Positions 56,201 to 64,000 of a stretch of 64,000 bases of DNA are shown piece after piece. The stretch covers positions 1 through 64,000 of the forward strand of contig JAJEPU010000009.1 in assembly GCA_020686985.1 (NCBI GenBank), given 5' to 3'. The position numbers and the translations under genes are program-made. The first letter of the stretch is position 1; each line of letters opens with the position of its first letter. The DNA is from Brotaphodocola catenula. Lineage in GTDB: Bacteria > Bacillota > Clostridia > Lachnospirales > Lachnospiraceae. A model generated the notes under the pieces. The model was not told where the DNA came from, did not search any database, and saw only the letters and a program-made list of their open reading frames with translations.

Positions 56201-56720
56201 CCAGAAAGAAATTCCCTTTTCCGAAAATCTTCTCATATCTCTGTGCCGACAGCGTTGCCTCCTCGTACATTCCGCGTGCAAGATTCTTCTGAACCTCACC
56301 TGCAAGACAGGCGGACAATGCAATGATTCCTTCATGATACTTCTCAAGTACCTCGTAGTCCACGCGGGGCTTGTAGTAAAATCCATCTACAAATCCCCTC
56401 GACACAATTTTCATCAGGTTATGATAACCCTGATCATTCTCCGCGAGAAGAACCAGATGATAATAACGGTCCTCCCCACTGCCCTTCTCCCTCTCAAAAC
56501 GAGATCCGGGCGTCACATAAATCTCACAGCCGATGATCGGCTTGATTCCCACTTCTCTTGCCGCACGGTAAAAATCAATCACGCCGTACATCACACCGTG
56601 ATCCGTGATCGCCATGCTGTCCATCCCGAGTTCCTTTGCCCTCGCGACAAGCTCCTTGATCTTACAGGAACCATCGAGAAGACTGTACTCCGTATGGACA
56701 TGAAGATGCGTAAATGCCAC
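53244..56720 (-). CDS. dnaE: DNA polymerase III alpha subunit (DnaE type)
   Basis: Replicative polymerase of 1,158 aa. N-terminal PHP domain (FTHLHVHTEYSLLDG, ITDHGVMYGV). The polymerase core has catalytic PDIDVDFCFERRGEVIDYV and VGPGRGSAAGS. Tandem HhH and the QEQVMQIVRDLAGYTMG and SHAVCYAVVAYQTAYLKYYY regions follow. A C-terminal OB domain (VTIGGMITAKTVKITKTGQQ) completes it. GTG start at 56720 with GAGGAAGAGGA upstream. Firmicutes also carry PolC; this is the DnaE form, which in Bacillus extends RNA primers. It follows the HPr gene and precedes pfkA. Confidence 0.97.
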   Translation of the reverse strand: MAFTHLHVHTEYSLLDGSCKIKELVARAKELGMDSMAITDHGVMYGVIDFYRAAREVGIKPIIGCEIYVTPGSRFEREKGSGEDRYYHLVLLAENDQGYHNLMKIVSRGFVDGFYYKPRVDYEVLEKYHEGIIALSACLAGEVQKNLARGMYEEATLSAQRYEKIFGKGNFFLELQDHGIPEQRTVNQGLLRLSRELGIDLVATNDIHYILADDAKAHDILLCIQTGKKVTDENRMRYEGGQYYVKSEEEMRALFPYAQEAIDNTHKIAERCNVEIEFGVTKLPKFEVPEGYDSWTYLNKLCQDGMKKRYPNDDGTLAKRLEYELGVIHNMGYVDYFLIVWDFIHFARSNDIMVGPGRGSAAGSIVAYCLEITNIDPIRYDLLFERFLNPERVSMPDIDVDFCFERRGEVIDYVVEKYGKDQVVQIVTFGTLAAKGVVRDVGRVLDLPYARCDAIAKMIPGDLGMTLDKALKQSPDLREAYQNDPEVKNLIDMAKRLEGLPRHTSMHAAGVVIGQKAMDEFVPLSRASDGTIVTQFTMTTLEELGLLKMDFLGLRTLTVIQNAVQLIEKGYGTHLDMEKIGYNDKEVLASIGTGKCEGVFQLESSGMKSFMKELKPENLEDVVAGISLYRPGPMDFIPKYLKGKNDKDSITYDCSQLQHILSPTYGCIVYQEQVMQIVRDLAGYTMGRSDLVRRAMSKKKTAVMEKERQNFVYGNEAEGVKGCIANGISESVANHIYDEMIDFAKYAFNKSHAVCYAVVAYQTAYLKYYYPREFMAALMTSVMDNISKVSEYILTCRQMGIAILPPDINEGESGFSVSNGAIRYGLSAIKSVGRSVVDAIIADREANGLYTSLDDFVDRMGGREVNKRTLESFIKSGAFDSLPGNRRQKIEVAPELLDQKTKDRKNVFEGQMSLFDFAKESEKKQYQITMPNVPEYPKEELLAFEKEILGVYVSGHPLEEYLDLWKNSVTAQTIDFAVDEETGHAKVADNSRVTIGGMITAKTVKITKTGQQMAFLTVEDMVGSVEVLVFPRDYESKRALLNEDAKVFVQGRTSIGDDPVGKLICEQVIPFESVPRELWLKFADKAEYDEKHQRILDILRTGQTANASDTVIIYLEKERAKKVLPATWKICTNKALLDTLNKELGEKNIRLVEKGLKR

Positions 56721-56789
56721 TCCTCTTCCTCACTTTCTCTCTTTCTGAAATTTTGTTTTTGTATCCTGTTTTTTTCTGCCTCATTGGCA

Positions 56790-56820
56790 AAAAGAGCCTC
56801 GACACAATGCCGAGGCTCCC
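56790..56820 (-). terminator. Terminator after the HPr-like gene
   Basis: AGCCTCG/CGAGGCT stem with a 9-base loop, followed on the minus strand by CTTTTTGCC. It lies about 60 bases beyond the HPr stop and before the dnaE start, so dnaE has separate transcription. Confidence 0.85.
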
Positions 56821-56876
56821 TGTTTCTTTTTCAATTTTCCTGTAAACTCAGGCGCAGAATTTCTATATTGTTCTAC

Positions 56877-57134
56877 TTATTTTGCATCCGTCAGATACTT
56901 CTCAATACTGTCCATTGCCTCAGCTTCATCCGCACCGTCTGTAATAACAGTCAGTGCCTCTCCCGCATCCATACCAAGGGTCATCATTCCCATGATGCTC
57001 TTTGCATTCACCCGAGCAGTACCCTTTTCTACATAGATGACACTCTCATACTGGCTTGCAATCTGAACCAGCATTGCCACAGGTCTTGCTTCCAGACCAT
57101 TCTCAAGTCTGATGGTGATTGTCTTCTTTAACAT
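56877..57134 (-). CDS. HPr-family protein with His15 replaced by Glu (Crh-like)
   Basis: An 85-aa HPr fold: MLKKTITIRLENGLEARPVA, then VNAKSIMGMMTLGMDAGEAL. Aligning with Bacillus HPr, position 15, the histidine phosphorylated by PTS enzyme I, is Glu (codon GAA). Ser46, the HPr-kinase target, is kept in AKSIMG. It therefore cannot carry phosphate in sugar transport by the normal route but can be a regulatory substrate of HprK, as Bacillus Crh (Gln15) is. Its gene follows whiA, and hprK is four genes upstream in the same orientation. AGGAGG precedes the ATG at 57134. A canonical HPr must exist elsewhere if the cell runs a PTS. Confidence 0.92.
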   Translation of the reverse strand: MLKKTITIRLENGLEARPVAMLVQIASQYESVIYVEKGTARVNAKSIMGMMTLGMDAGEALTVITDGADEAEAMDSIEKYLTDAK

Positions 57135-57164
57135 AATAATCCTCCTCATGATATGGGCGCGACT

Positions 57165-58130
57165 TTACGCCCCTGTAACCGAATTCCGCTGTCGAAGATC
57201 TTCTGCCATCTCTCCAAGTTTCCGAAGACGATGATTGACCCCAGACTTGCCAACCGGCGGATCCAGTACCTCCCCCAGTTCCTTCAGCGTCGCCTCCGGT
57301 CTTGCCAGACGCAGATCGGCGATTTCTCGAAGTGTATCCGGAAGTTTCTCAAATCCCATGTGATCGCGGATATAAGAAATATCTTCTATCTGCTTTACCG
57401 CAGCAGATACAGTCTTATGAATATTGGCAGTCTCACAGTTAACTTTCCGGTTCACGCTTCCGCGCATCTCTTTTAAAATCCGGATATTCTCCAGTTCCAT
57501 CAACGCAACCGGAGCCTCCATCACGTTCAGAATATCCACAATCTGACTGCCTTCTTTCAGGTAGACCACATTATACTTTTTTCTCTGTATAATCTTGGCT
57601 TCCAACCCGAAAAACAGCATCAGTTCCTGCAACTGCACTGCCTTCGCAGGAGCGGTACAGGCAATCTCAAAATGGTAAAACTTTTCGGGATCACTGATCG
57701 ACCCCGCTGCCAGAAACGCACCGCGAATGAACGCACGTTTACAGCAACTTTTTCTGATCACCACATTCTGAGCCAACGATAGATTCTCCTCGATCTCTCC
57801 GTACAGATCAATCAGCTTTGCCGCCTGCAAAACACGGATCGCATCCTCATGCTTTCGGATGCAAACCGAATAAATGCGACTACTGCGATTTTCCATTCCC
57901 TGGCGCACGGAGACATCAGTCTTTATATTAAATGTTTTTTTCAATAATGTAAAGTACTTTCTTGCAACTGCCATATTTTCTGTATGAATTTTAATACAAT
58001 AGGAATCTCTCTCCGAGATCTGCACCCGCCCACACAGACTGATGATCGCGGTGATCTCCGCAATCTGGCAGTGTCTTGCGGAAGACATCTGGTGAGAAAG
58101 TTCCTCTTTTACCATAGAAGAAAATGACAT
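57165..58130 (-). CDS. whiA: WhiA-family DNA-binding regulator
   Basis: A 321-aa protein with the WhiA layout: two LAGLIDADG-like half domains without nuclease residues (CKRAFIRGAFLAAGSISDPE) and a C-terminal helix-turn-helix (RPEATLKELGEVLDPPVGKS, then GVNHRLRKL). In Gram-positives WhiA affects sporulation, division and metabolism. Start at 58130 (MSFSSMVKEEL) matches the family N-terminus; a longer frame reaches 58160. It lies between rapZ and the HPr-like gene, the conserved cluster order. Confidence 0.96.
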   Translation of the reverse strand: MSFSSMVKEELSHQMSSARHCQIAEITAIISLCGRVQISERDSYCIKIHTENMAVARKYFTLLKKTFNIKTDVSVRQGMENRSSRIYSVCIRKHEDAIRVLQAAKLIDLYGEIEENLSLAQNVVIRKSCCKRAFIRGAFLAAGSISDPEKFYHFEIACTAPAKAVQLQELMLFFGLEAKIIQRKKYNVVYLKEGSQIVDILNVMEAPVALMELENIRILKEMRGSVNRKVNCETANIHKTVSAAVKQIEDISYIRDHMGFEKLPDTLREIADLRLARPEATLKELGEVLDPPVGKSGVNHRLRKLGEMAEDLRQRNSVTGA

Positions 58131-58156
58131 CGTTCTCTTCATCCCTTCCCGGCAAG

Positions 58157-59059
58157 TCACACTTTCCCGCCGTCCTGCGAAGGCAGACTGCGACTCTTGT
58201 CCTTGCCGATATCACGGTGCTCAATCTTCAGCCCGTACTCCTCAAATCCGCTCAAATGCTGATAGAGCGCACTCGCAATCGTCACAGAGCGATGTTTTCC
58301 ACCGGTACATCCAACTGCAATGACCAGCTGATTCTTTCCCTCTTTCACATAATTTGGAATCAGGAAATCCAGCAGATCGTAAAGTTTTCCGAGAAAGATC
58401 TCCGCAGTTCCGCCACGGCGCACATACGCCTGCACTTCTGCTTCCTCTCCGGTGTGACTGCGCAAAGACTCCACATAGTAAGGATTCGGCAGAAAACGCA
58501 CATCGAAGACCAGATCGGCATCCGCCGGAATTCCATATTTGAACCCGAACGACAACACTGTGATAAACAGGTTCTGGTACTTCTGATTCCCCACAAAAAT
58601 CTTCTCAAGCTCCTGCTTGAGTTCGCGCGTCAGCAGTTGACTTGTGTCAATGATGAAATCCGCACTCTCTTTTAAAAAGTGCAGTTGCGCTCTCTCAAGA
58701 TGAATTCCGCTGTCCACGCGTCCCTTTCCCGCAAGTGGGTGAGCGCGTCTCGTCTCCTTGTAACGCTTGACCAGTGTCTCATCCTTTGCATCCAGAAACA
58801 GGATCTCGCACGGAATCTTATTCTGCTTCCATCCTTCCAAAATCTTCTGGAGCTGTGGAAGCGTCTCCCCGCCACTTCGGATGTCGATTCCGAGTGCCAC
58901 ACGCTCATGGGCGGTCGGTTTCTGAAGCGCCAGATCGACAAATGGCTCCATTAGCGGAACCGGAAGATTGTCCACACAATAAAATCCGATGTCTTCCAGC
59001 ATTTTCAGGGCAATCGTCTTGCCCGCCCCGGACATTCCCGTCACAATCACCAGTCTCAC
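58157..59059 (-). CDS. rapZ: RapZ/YvcJ-family nucleotide-binding protein
   Basis: P-loop protein of 300 aa: VTGMSGAGKTIALKMLEDIG is the Walker A region near residue 6; the Walker B-like stretch and the C-terminal VAVGCTGGKHRSV region (here IAVGCTGGKHRSVTI) are family signatures. In enterobacteria RapZ guides RNase E to a sRNA; in Firmicutes YvcJ hydrolyses nucleotides and affects competence and cell-wall metabolism. GTG at 59059 is taken as the start because GGAGG lies eight bases before it and it gives the family N-terminus MRLVIVTG. It sits between murB and whiA in the conserved operon. Confidence 0.95.
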   Translation of the reverse strand: MRLVIVTGMSGAGKTIALKMLEDIGFYCVDNLPVPLMEPFVDLALQKPTAHERVALGIDIRSGGETLPQLQKILEGWKQNKIPCEILFLDAKDETLVKRYKETRRAHPLAGKGRVDSGIHLERAQLHFLKESADFIIDTSQLLTRELKQELEKIFVGNQKYQNLFITVLSFGFKYGIPADADLVFDVRFLPNPYYVESLRSHTGEEAEVQAYVRRGGTAEIFLGKLYDLLDFLIPNYVKEGKNQLVIAVGCTGGKHRSVTIASALYQHLSGFEEYGLKIEHRDIGKDKSRSLPSQDGGKV

Positions 59060-59107
59060 GATCTTTTCCTCCGAAATTTCCACTTCTTATGTTGGTTTCT
59101 TATTGAT

Positions 59108-60070
59108 CTATTTTACCGAAAATTCTCCGAGCAGTTTCACCTCAAGTTCCAGCTCCACTCCCGAATTCTCCTTCACTCTCTCCTGAACCTGACGGCAGAG
59201 ACTCAAAATATCTGCGGAGGATGCCTCTCCCCGATTGATCACAAATCCACAGTGTTTCTCCGAAACCTGTGCATCCCCGACGCGAAATCCGCGCAGTCCT
59301 GCGACCTCAATCAGACGTCCCGCAAAATCTCCCTGCGGACGCTTAAACGTACTTCCCGCACTCGGATACTCAAGTGGCTGTTTCTCTCTTCTCTTTCCAG
59401 CAAGTTCGTCCATCTGCTCGCGAATCTTCTCCGGATCTCCATGCTCAAGCATAAACTCAGCGCCAAGAACCACATATCCCTTTTTCAAAACACAGCTCGT
59501 TCGGTAGCCAAGTTCAAGATCCTCTGATACAATCGTCACAACCTCGCCTTCCGGTGTCAGAACCGTCGCAGATGCCATCACATCTTTCATCTCAGAGCCG
59601 TAAGCTCCCGCATTCATGACGACAGCTCCGCCGACGCTTCCCGGAATACCAGCGGCAAACTCAAACCCGGTAAGTTCTGCGGTGAGCGCATTTCTTGCAA
59701 CGGATGCAAGCAGGGCACCCGCTCCCGCAAAAATCCGATTGTCCTCCACTCGGATCTCTCCAAATGCCTTTCCGATTGATATCACTGCACCGTGGTATCC
59801 CAAATCTCCGACAAGAAGATTACTGCCGTTTCCGACAATCGCATAAGACTCTCCTGCCTCCCGGCAGACACGGATCACACCTGCAAGCTGATCGGCAGAC
59901 TGCGGTTCCGCAAAATAATCCGCCGGTCCGCCCGCACGAAATGTCGTGTGACGGCTCATCGGCTCGTTCTCACGCAGTCCTCCCTCCGGCAGAACCTGCA
60001 TTAATTTTTCTCTCAGACTCGTTGTCTGCTCTCTCTTCTCCACATTCTGCGCTGTCCTCTGCTCTGTCAT
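59108..60070 (-). CDS. murB: UDP-N-acetylenolpyruvoylglucosamine reductase (MurB)
   Basis: FAD/NADPH enzyme making UDP-N-acetylmuramate for peptidoglycan; 320 aa. FAD-binding N-domain (HTTFRAGGPADYFAEPQ, VGNGSNLLVGD), then GFEFAAGIPGSVGGAVVMNA. The catalytic Ser lies in YPSAGSTFKRP, and VSEKHCGFVINRGEAS completes the C-terminal domain. It is a shorter type IIb-like MurB, as in Firmicutes. Second gene of the hprK-murB-rapZ-whiA run. Confidence 0.97.
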   Translation of the reverse strand: MTEQRTAQNVEKREQTTSLREKLMQVLPEGGLRENEPMSRHTTFRAGGPADYFAEPQSADQLAGVIRVCREAGESYAIVGNGSNLLVGDLGYHGAVISIGKAFGEIRVEDNRIFAGAGALLASVARNALTAELTGFEFAAGIPGSVGGAVVMNAGAYGSEMKDVMASATVLTPEGEVVTIVSEDLELGYRTSCVLKKGYVVLGAEFMLEHGDPEKIREQMDELAGKRREKQPLEYPSAGSTFKRPQGDFAGRLIEVAGLRGFRVGDAQVSEKHCGFVINRGEASSADILSLCRQVQERVKENSGVELELEVKLLGEFSVK

Positions 60071-60155
60071 TTTTCCTGCTCCATCTTACTTAATTTCTTT
60101 CTAAGTTATTTCTCTCTTATTTTTTGTTCTCTCTGGGAACTACCCCGGCTTAAAT

Positions 60156-61094
60156 CTATTTATGGTCCTGCATTGCACGTCCCAGATTTGCCTGTACGCG
60201 GTTGTACAGCTCCTGAGCCGCATTGTAACCCATCTTCTTCTGACGGTAGTTGACTGCGGCAGACTCAACGATGATTGCGAGGTTTCTACCCGGACGAATC
60301 GGGATGTTGTGGCAGACAACCTTGTTGCCTAAGAACTCAGTGTACTGATCCTCCAGACCAAGACGATCGTACTCCTTATCCTTATCCCAGTCCTCGAGCT
60401 TGATCACCATATCGATGTTCTGGGTATCCTTTACGCTCTCAACACCGAACAGTGCCTTGACATCGATGATTCCGATACCGCGCAGTTCGATGAAATGCTT
60501 TGTAATATCCGGCGCACTTCCGACTAATGTCTCATCGCTGACCTTACGGATCTCAACGACATCGTCGGTTACGAGACGATGCCCTCTCTTGATCAGCTCC
60601 AGAGCCGCCTCACTCTTACCGATTCCGCTCTCACCCATAATCAGAACACCCTCACCGAATACATCGACGAGAACGCCGTGGATGCTGATGCACGGAGCCA
60701 GTTTTACCTTGAGCCAGCGAATAACCTCTGCCATCAGATCGGAAGTCGTCTTGTCGGACACGAGAAGCGGAACCTGATAGCGACGGCAGAGTTCCTGCAT
60801 ATCCTCATCCGGCATCTGTCCACGGCTGTATACAATACACGGAATCTCGCTCGTCAGAAGACGCTCATACATCTGCACCTTCACCTCGCGGGAGAGTGTC
60901 TTGATGTAAGCCTGCTCGACATATCCGATGATCTGCACGCGTTCGCGGTCAAAATGATCGAAAAATCCGGTCAACTGAAGAGCCGGACGATTGACTTCCG
61001 GGTGGGACAGAACTTCCTTGTCTGTGTCGATCTCCGGAATCACATTTTTCATATTCATCTTCTTAATTAATTCTGTAATCGTAACACCGTACAT
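60156..61094 (-). CDS. hprK: HPr kinase/phosphorylase
   Basis: Bifunctional enzyme that phosphorylates Ser46 of HPr/Crh and removes it again, the sensor of carbon status in Firmicutes. 312 aa: regulatory N-domain with PRTase-like lobe, then Walker A MGESGIGKSEAALELIKRGH and the HprK signature ELRGIGIIDVKALFGVESV near the C-terminus. AAAGGAG precedes the ATG. A Ser46-containing HPr variant encoded four genes downstream is a natural substrate. Confidence 0.97.
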   Translation of the reverse strand: MYGVTITELIKKMNMKNVIPEIDTDKEVLSHPEVNRPALQLTGFFDHFDRERVQIIGYVEQAYIKTLSREVKVQMYERLLTSEIPCIVYSRGQMPDEDMQELCRRYQVPLLVSDKTTSDLMAEVIRWLKVKLAPCISIHGVLVDVFGEGVLIMGESGIGKSEAALELIKRGHRLVTDDVVEIRKVSDETLVGSAPDITKHFIELRGIGIIDVKALFGVESVKDTQNIDMVIKLEDWDKDKEYDRLGLEDQYTEFLGNKVVCHNIPIRPGRNLAIIVESAAVNYRQKKMGYNAAQELYNRVQANLGRAMQDHK

Positions 61095-61166
61095 ACCTGT
61101 TCTCCTTTTCTAATCCTCTTTTTATTTTTTATCACATAATAAACTGCATGATCGTTTTTTGCTTCA

Positions 61167-61212
61167 CTGTATCATACGGAATTTTCAGTTCAGAAAATCC
61201 CTGCCCATATAC
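61167..61212. repeat. Intergenic hairpin repeat, copy B (hprK upstream)
   Basis: CTGTATCATACGG, then GAATTTTC/GAAAATCC stem around AGTTCA, then CTGCCCATATACAAGAAC. It is a clear relative of copy A upstream of nrdR (first 13 bases identical). It lies about 75 bases upstream of hprK, in the same orientation relative to that gene as copy A is to nrdR. Confidence 0.75.
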
Positions 61213-61232
61213 AAGAACCTGCGTTCATCCTA

Positions 61233-63119
61233 TCATATCTGTGCGGGATTGTCATCCTTGTTTTTCCGGAAAAAGCGGTATACATTTTCTGCCGAAGTCC
61301 GATTCATCCCAGGCACTTCCATCAGTTCCTCGACCGATGCCGATTTCACTGCGTCAAGCGATTTCAAATGCTTCATCAGCGCCTTTCTCCTCGTGTCCCC
61401 GATTCCCGGAATCTCATCAAGAATCGAGCGCACCTGCCCCTTCGAGCGCAGGCTCCTGTGATACTCAATCGCAAATCGGTGCGCCTCGTCCTGAATCCTT
61501 GTGATCAGCCGAAATCCCTCTGAACGGCGATCAATCGGAATCTCCACATTCTGATAATAAAGTCCGCGCGTCCGGTGGTTATCGTCCTTGACCATTCCAC
61601 AGACCGGAATCGAGAGTCCAAGCTCACTCAGCACTTCGAGCGCAATGTTGACCTGACCGCGCCCGCCATCCATCATCAAAAGATCCGGGAATCGCGTAAA
61701 ACTTCCGAGCGCTGTGCCGAGATTTTCTTCCTCAAGACGTTTTGCCTCCTCAAGTCCATGCGTAAATCTTCGCGTCAGCACTTCTCTCATCGATGCATAG
61801 TCATCCGGTCCGGTTACCGTCCGAATCCGGAATTTGCGGTAATCACTCCGCTTCGGTTTTCCGTCCTCATAGACGACCATCGATCCGACTGACTCGTAGC
61901 CGGAGATATTGGAAATATCAAATGCCTCGATTCTTCGCACTCCCGAAAGACCGATCCAGCCTGCAACCTCCTGCATCGCCCCGCTCGTGCGCGCCTCCTC
62001 TCGCTTGTTTCGCTCATTATCCTGAATCAACACCATCTTTGCGTTCTTTCTCGCAAGCTCCACAAGACGTTCCTTCTCGCCCTTCTTCGGAACGAGAATG
62101 TGAACACGCTGACCCCGGCGCGTGGAAAGCCATTTCTCGATCACATCCTGATCCTCAAGCTCTTCCTGAATCCAGAGTTCCTTCGGGACAAACGGAGTGC
62201 CCGAATAATACTGCTTCACAAACCCGGTCAGAATCTGAGCGTGCGTGTCTGCGCTTCCGACCGATACTCCGAAATGCTCCCGCCCGATCATCTTGCCCTC
62301 ACGGACAAAGAAGACCTGAACGACTGCATCCTCACCGTCGCTCGCCATTGCAATGATGTCGCGATCCTCAGCCGCCTCGCTCGTGATCTTCTGTTTCTGT
62401 GCAATCTGCTTCACACTTGCAAGAAGATCCCGGTACTCCATCGCCTTCTCGAATTCCATGACAGCGGACGCTTCTTGCATCTTATCTTCGAGATAGTTAA
62501 GAAGTGTGTCGTAATGCCCATTCAAAAACTCAAGCACCTGTTCCGTCTTCTTTGCATACTCTTCCCGGCTGATTTTTCCCTGACACGGGGCATCGCACTG
62601 TCCGATATGATAATTCAGGCACGGGCGAGCCTTTCCGATGTCCCGCGGAAGCACACGGTTGCAGGTACGAATCCGATAAATCTTCTGCATCAGATCGATC
62701 GTGTCCTTGACTGCTCCTCCGCTCGTATAAGGACCAAAATATCGGCTCTTGTCCTTTTTCATCGAGCGCGCCGTCATCACACGCGGGAAATCCTCTCCGA
62801 CCGTCACCTTGATATAGGGATATGCCTTGTCGTCCTTGAGCATCGTGTTGTAGCGGGGCTGGTGCTCCTTGATTAAATTGCACTCGAGGACAAGTGCCTC
62901 AAGCTCCGAGTCCGTCACGATATATTCAAAACGGGCAATCCTTGATACCATCTGCTGAATCTTCGCAGTCTTATTTCGACTGCTCTGAAAATACTGGCGC
63001 ACGCGGTTTTTCAGACTGATCGCTTTCCCGACATAGATGATCTCATCCTTTGCATCGTGCATCAGATAAACGCCCGGCTGGGAGGGCAGTTTTTTCAGTT
63101 CCTCTTCAATATTAAACAC
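61233..63119 (-). CDS. uvrC: Excinuclease ABC subunit C
   Basis: Dual-incision nuclease of nucleotide excision repair, 628 aa. N-terminal GIY-YIG domain ([20 protein letters not shown]), then a Cys cluster ([20 protein letters not shown] followed by GQCDAPC). A UvrB-binding UVR motif follows ([20 protein letters not shown]). The RNase H-like C-nuclease ([33 protein letters not shown]) and two C-terminal HhH motifs ([40 protein letters not shown]) complete it. GTG start at 63119 is preceded by GGAAAG. It follows the DUF1653 gene on the same strand. Confidence 0.97.
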   Translation of the reverse strand: MFNIEEELKKLPSQPGVYLMHDAKDEIIYVGKAISLKNRVRQYFQSSRNKTAKIQQMVSRIARFEYIVTDSELEALVLECNLIKEHQPRYNTMLKDDKAYPYIKVTVGEDFPRVMTARSMKKDKSRYFGPYTSGGAVKDTIDLMQKIYRIRTCNRVLPRDIGKARPCLNYHIGQCDAPCQGKISREEYAKKTEQVLEFLNGHYDTLLNYLEDKMQEASAVMEFEKAMEYRDLLASVKQIAQKQKITSEAAEDRDIIAMASDGEDAVVQVFFVREGKMIGREHFGVSVGSADTHAQILTGFVKQYYSGTPFVPKELWIQEELEDQDVIEKWLSTRRGQRVHILVPKKGEKERLVELARKNAKMVLIQDNERNKREEARTSGAMQEVAGWIGLSGVRRIEAFDISNISGYESVGSMVVYEDGKPKRSDYRKFRIRTVTGPDDYASMREVLTRRFTHGLEEAKRLEEENLGTALGSFTRFPDLLMMDGGRGQVNIALEVLSELGLSIPVCGMVKDDNHRTRGLYYQNVEIPIDRRSEGFRLITRIQDEAHRFAIEYHRSLRSKGQVRSILDEIPGIGDTRRKALMKHLKSLDAVKSASVEELMEVPGMNRTSAENVYRFFRKNKDDNPAQI

Positions 63120-63146
63120 GTTCCATTCTTTCCTTTCCCGCCCAAA

Positions 63147-63698
63147 TTATCTCAGACGGCTTCCGTCATACCGGTACTGCATCCGCAGGAAACGCGCGAT
63201 CGCATCCACCTGCTCCTCGACCGAACCGGACTCCGGCTTCATATCAAGCACGAGATACATGCTGTCGAGATCTCTCTGAGAGGCAGTGTGAAGCATTTTT
63301 TTGAGACACTCCATTCTCACCTCATAGCTGTCCGTCTCAAGGAATCGGAGGAAATTCGGATCTGGCTCGATCTCCTCCGATTCCTCAAGATCCATCATCT
63401 CAAAATCATCGGAATCTTCAGAAGAACTATCTGTGCCACCAGAGATCGAACCTGAAACCAGACTTGCCGGGTCAATCCGCTCAAAGCGATACTTCTGCTT
63501 TACATTCGGATATTTTTCCCGATCCACCTCGCTGATAAACATCTCATACGGGCGCACATACACTCCATAATCTCCATAAAGTGCCTGATAGACCACCATT
63601 TTTTCTTTTGTCTCCGAGTGAGTTGCCACCGCTACAATCTGATACATCTTATTTTTAAAATGTCGGTAGAATTCTCCCGGTCTCACGGTTCTCTCCAT
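63147..63698 (-). CDS. DUF1653-domain protein
   Basis: A 183-aa soluble protein. Residues 3-70 match DUF1653: VRPGEFYRHFKNKMYQIVAV, then ETKEKMVVYQALYGDYGVYV and RPYEMFISEVDREKYPNVKQ. The middle is Ser/Asp/Glu-rich (SSSEDSDDFEMMDLEESEEI) and the C-terminal 60 residues are helical, an extension not found in the shortest family members. Function unknown. CAGGAGG precedes the ATG. It lies just upstream of uvrC and may be co-transcribed, from a TATAAT near 63813. Confidence 0.85.
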   Translation of the reverse strand: MERTVRPGEFYRHFKNKMYQIVAVATHSETKEKMVVYQALYGDYGVYVRPYEMFISEVDREKYPNVKQKYRFERIDPASLVSGSISGGTDSSSEDSDDFEMMDLEESEEIEPDPNFLRFLETDSYEVRMECLKKMLHTASQRDLDSMYLVLDMKPESGSVEEQVDAIARFLRMQYRYDGSRLR

Positions 63699-64000
63699 TC
63701 CGCCCGCCTCCTGTTCTTTCTGTCCATATCCGTTTTTGTTTTTGTGCTTTTACAGCATCACAGGGGGAATTTTCCAGTCTGAACTTTCCCGCCCGCAAAC
63801 GATACTCTCATTATATCACATTTCAGAATACACTTCATTTTTTCTTGTGAACTACCTATTGTCTAAAGCCAATGGGCTTCCTGCTTCACAGACCTCGTGA
63901 CCTACTATCTCCACAGGCGTTAATTCGGGCAGTCCCTGCCCTATATATTTATTCTTCTTATGCTATTTGTCGTAATCCCTCTGCCAATATATTCTTTGCA
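63699..64000. other. Right-edge spacer with repeat remnants and a possible promoter
   Basis: No gene seen. It contains a diverged copy of the hairpin repeat (63755-63800: GGGGGAATTTTCC with GAACTTTCCC around a short loop). A minus-strand TATAAT at about 63813-63818 may drive the DUF1653-uvrC genes. A further TCCCTGCCCTATATA segment near 63930 echoes the tail of copy B. The rest is A+T-rich. Confidence 0.5.

Noticed and set aside
55212-57131. Long plus-strand open frame of 639 codons opposite dnaE
   Set aside because: It is the complement of the well-supported dnaE and HPr genes, His/Arg/Leu/Ile-rich in the manner of antisense frames, without motifs.
1-64000. CRISPR arrays, tRNA or rRNA genes, prophage and intact transposases
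   Set aside because: No regularly spaced repeats, cloverleaf with tRNA consensus, rRNA-like blocks or transposase/integrase motifs were seen on either strand.

Overview
The window reads as chromosome of an anaerobic, spore-lineage Firmicute of the Lachnospiraceae type. The grounds are the gene order hprK-murB-rapZ-whiA-HPr followed by dnaE and pfkA, a YlmC/YmxH sporulation PRC-barrel gene, an [FeFe]-hydrogenase with a GltD-like flavoprotein partner, a LysRS with a C-terminal tRNA-binding extension, strong AAGGAGG ribosome sites and GTG/TTG starts. Nearly all genes lie on the minus strand. No rRNA, tRNA, CRISPR array, integrase or intact transposase was seen.

Layout. 0.6-4.6 kb: a solute-binding lipoprotein translationally coupled to a membrane diguanylate cyclase whose frame is broken by one base. 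4.9-9.2 kb: a small cupin gene, divergent from a two-gene plus-strand operon for a GltD/NuoF-like flavoprotein and an [FeFe]-hydrogenase. 9.5-11.9 kb: a carboxymuconolactone decarboxylase-cupin fusion, a flavodoxin and a frameshifted LysR regulator. 12.0-25.0 kb: an A+T-rich defence island. It holds a degraded ATP-binding-protein remnant, a DprA/phosphoribosyltransferase pair resembling ShosTA, a YobI/KAP-like membrane P-loop NTPase with an odd start codon, and a four-gene restriction-modification operon (two methyltransferase pieces, a GIY-YIG-RAMA protein, and a GIY-YIG-helicase-methyltransferase fragment). I read this operon as a split, Type ISP-like enzyme. 25.0-32.2 kb: recD2, efp, yqeG, nrdR, ymxH, a PfkB kinase and a plus-strand lipoprotein. 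32.2-34.1 kb: a KdpDE-like two-component pair without the pump.

34.3-43.6 kb: tpiA, pgk and gap (each with its own terminator or promoter signals), a Na/Pi cotransporter-PhoU fusion, an M14 carboxypeptidase and pnp; rpsO follows at 44 kb. 44.6-47.3 kb: a probably acquired polysaccharide patch with an acyltransferase and a Wzy/ligase-like gene interrupted by an in-frame amber codon. 47.6-64 kb: lysS, greA, dusB with a small partner, pfkA, dnaE, an HPr paralogue lacking the phosphorylatable His15, whiA, rapZ, murB, hprK, uvrC and a DUF1653 gene.

The genes cover fermentation redox balance (hydrogenase, GAPDH, lower glycolysis, PfkA), carbon-catabolite signalling (HPrK plus a Ser46-only HPr), core information processing and phage defence. 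Three coding frames are visibly broken (cyclase, LysR, polymerase). Several structured intergenic repeats recur, including a hairpin family upstream of nrdR and hprK and tandem Rex-like operators at gap.
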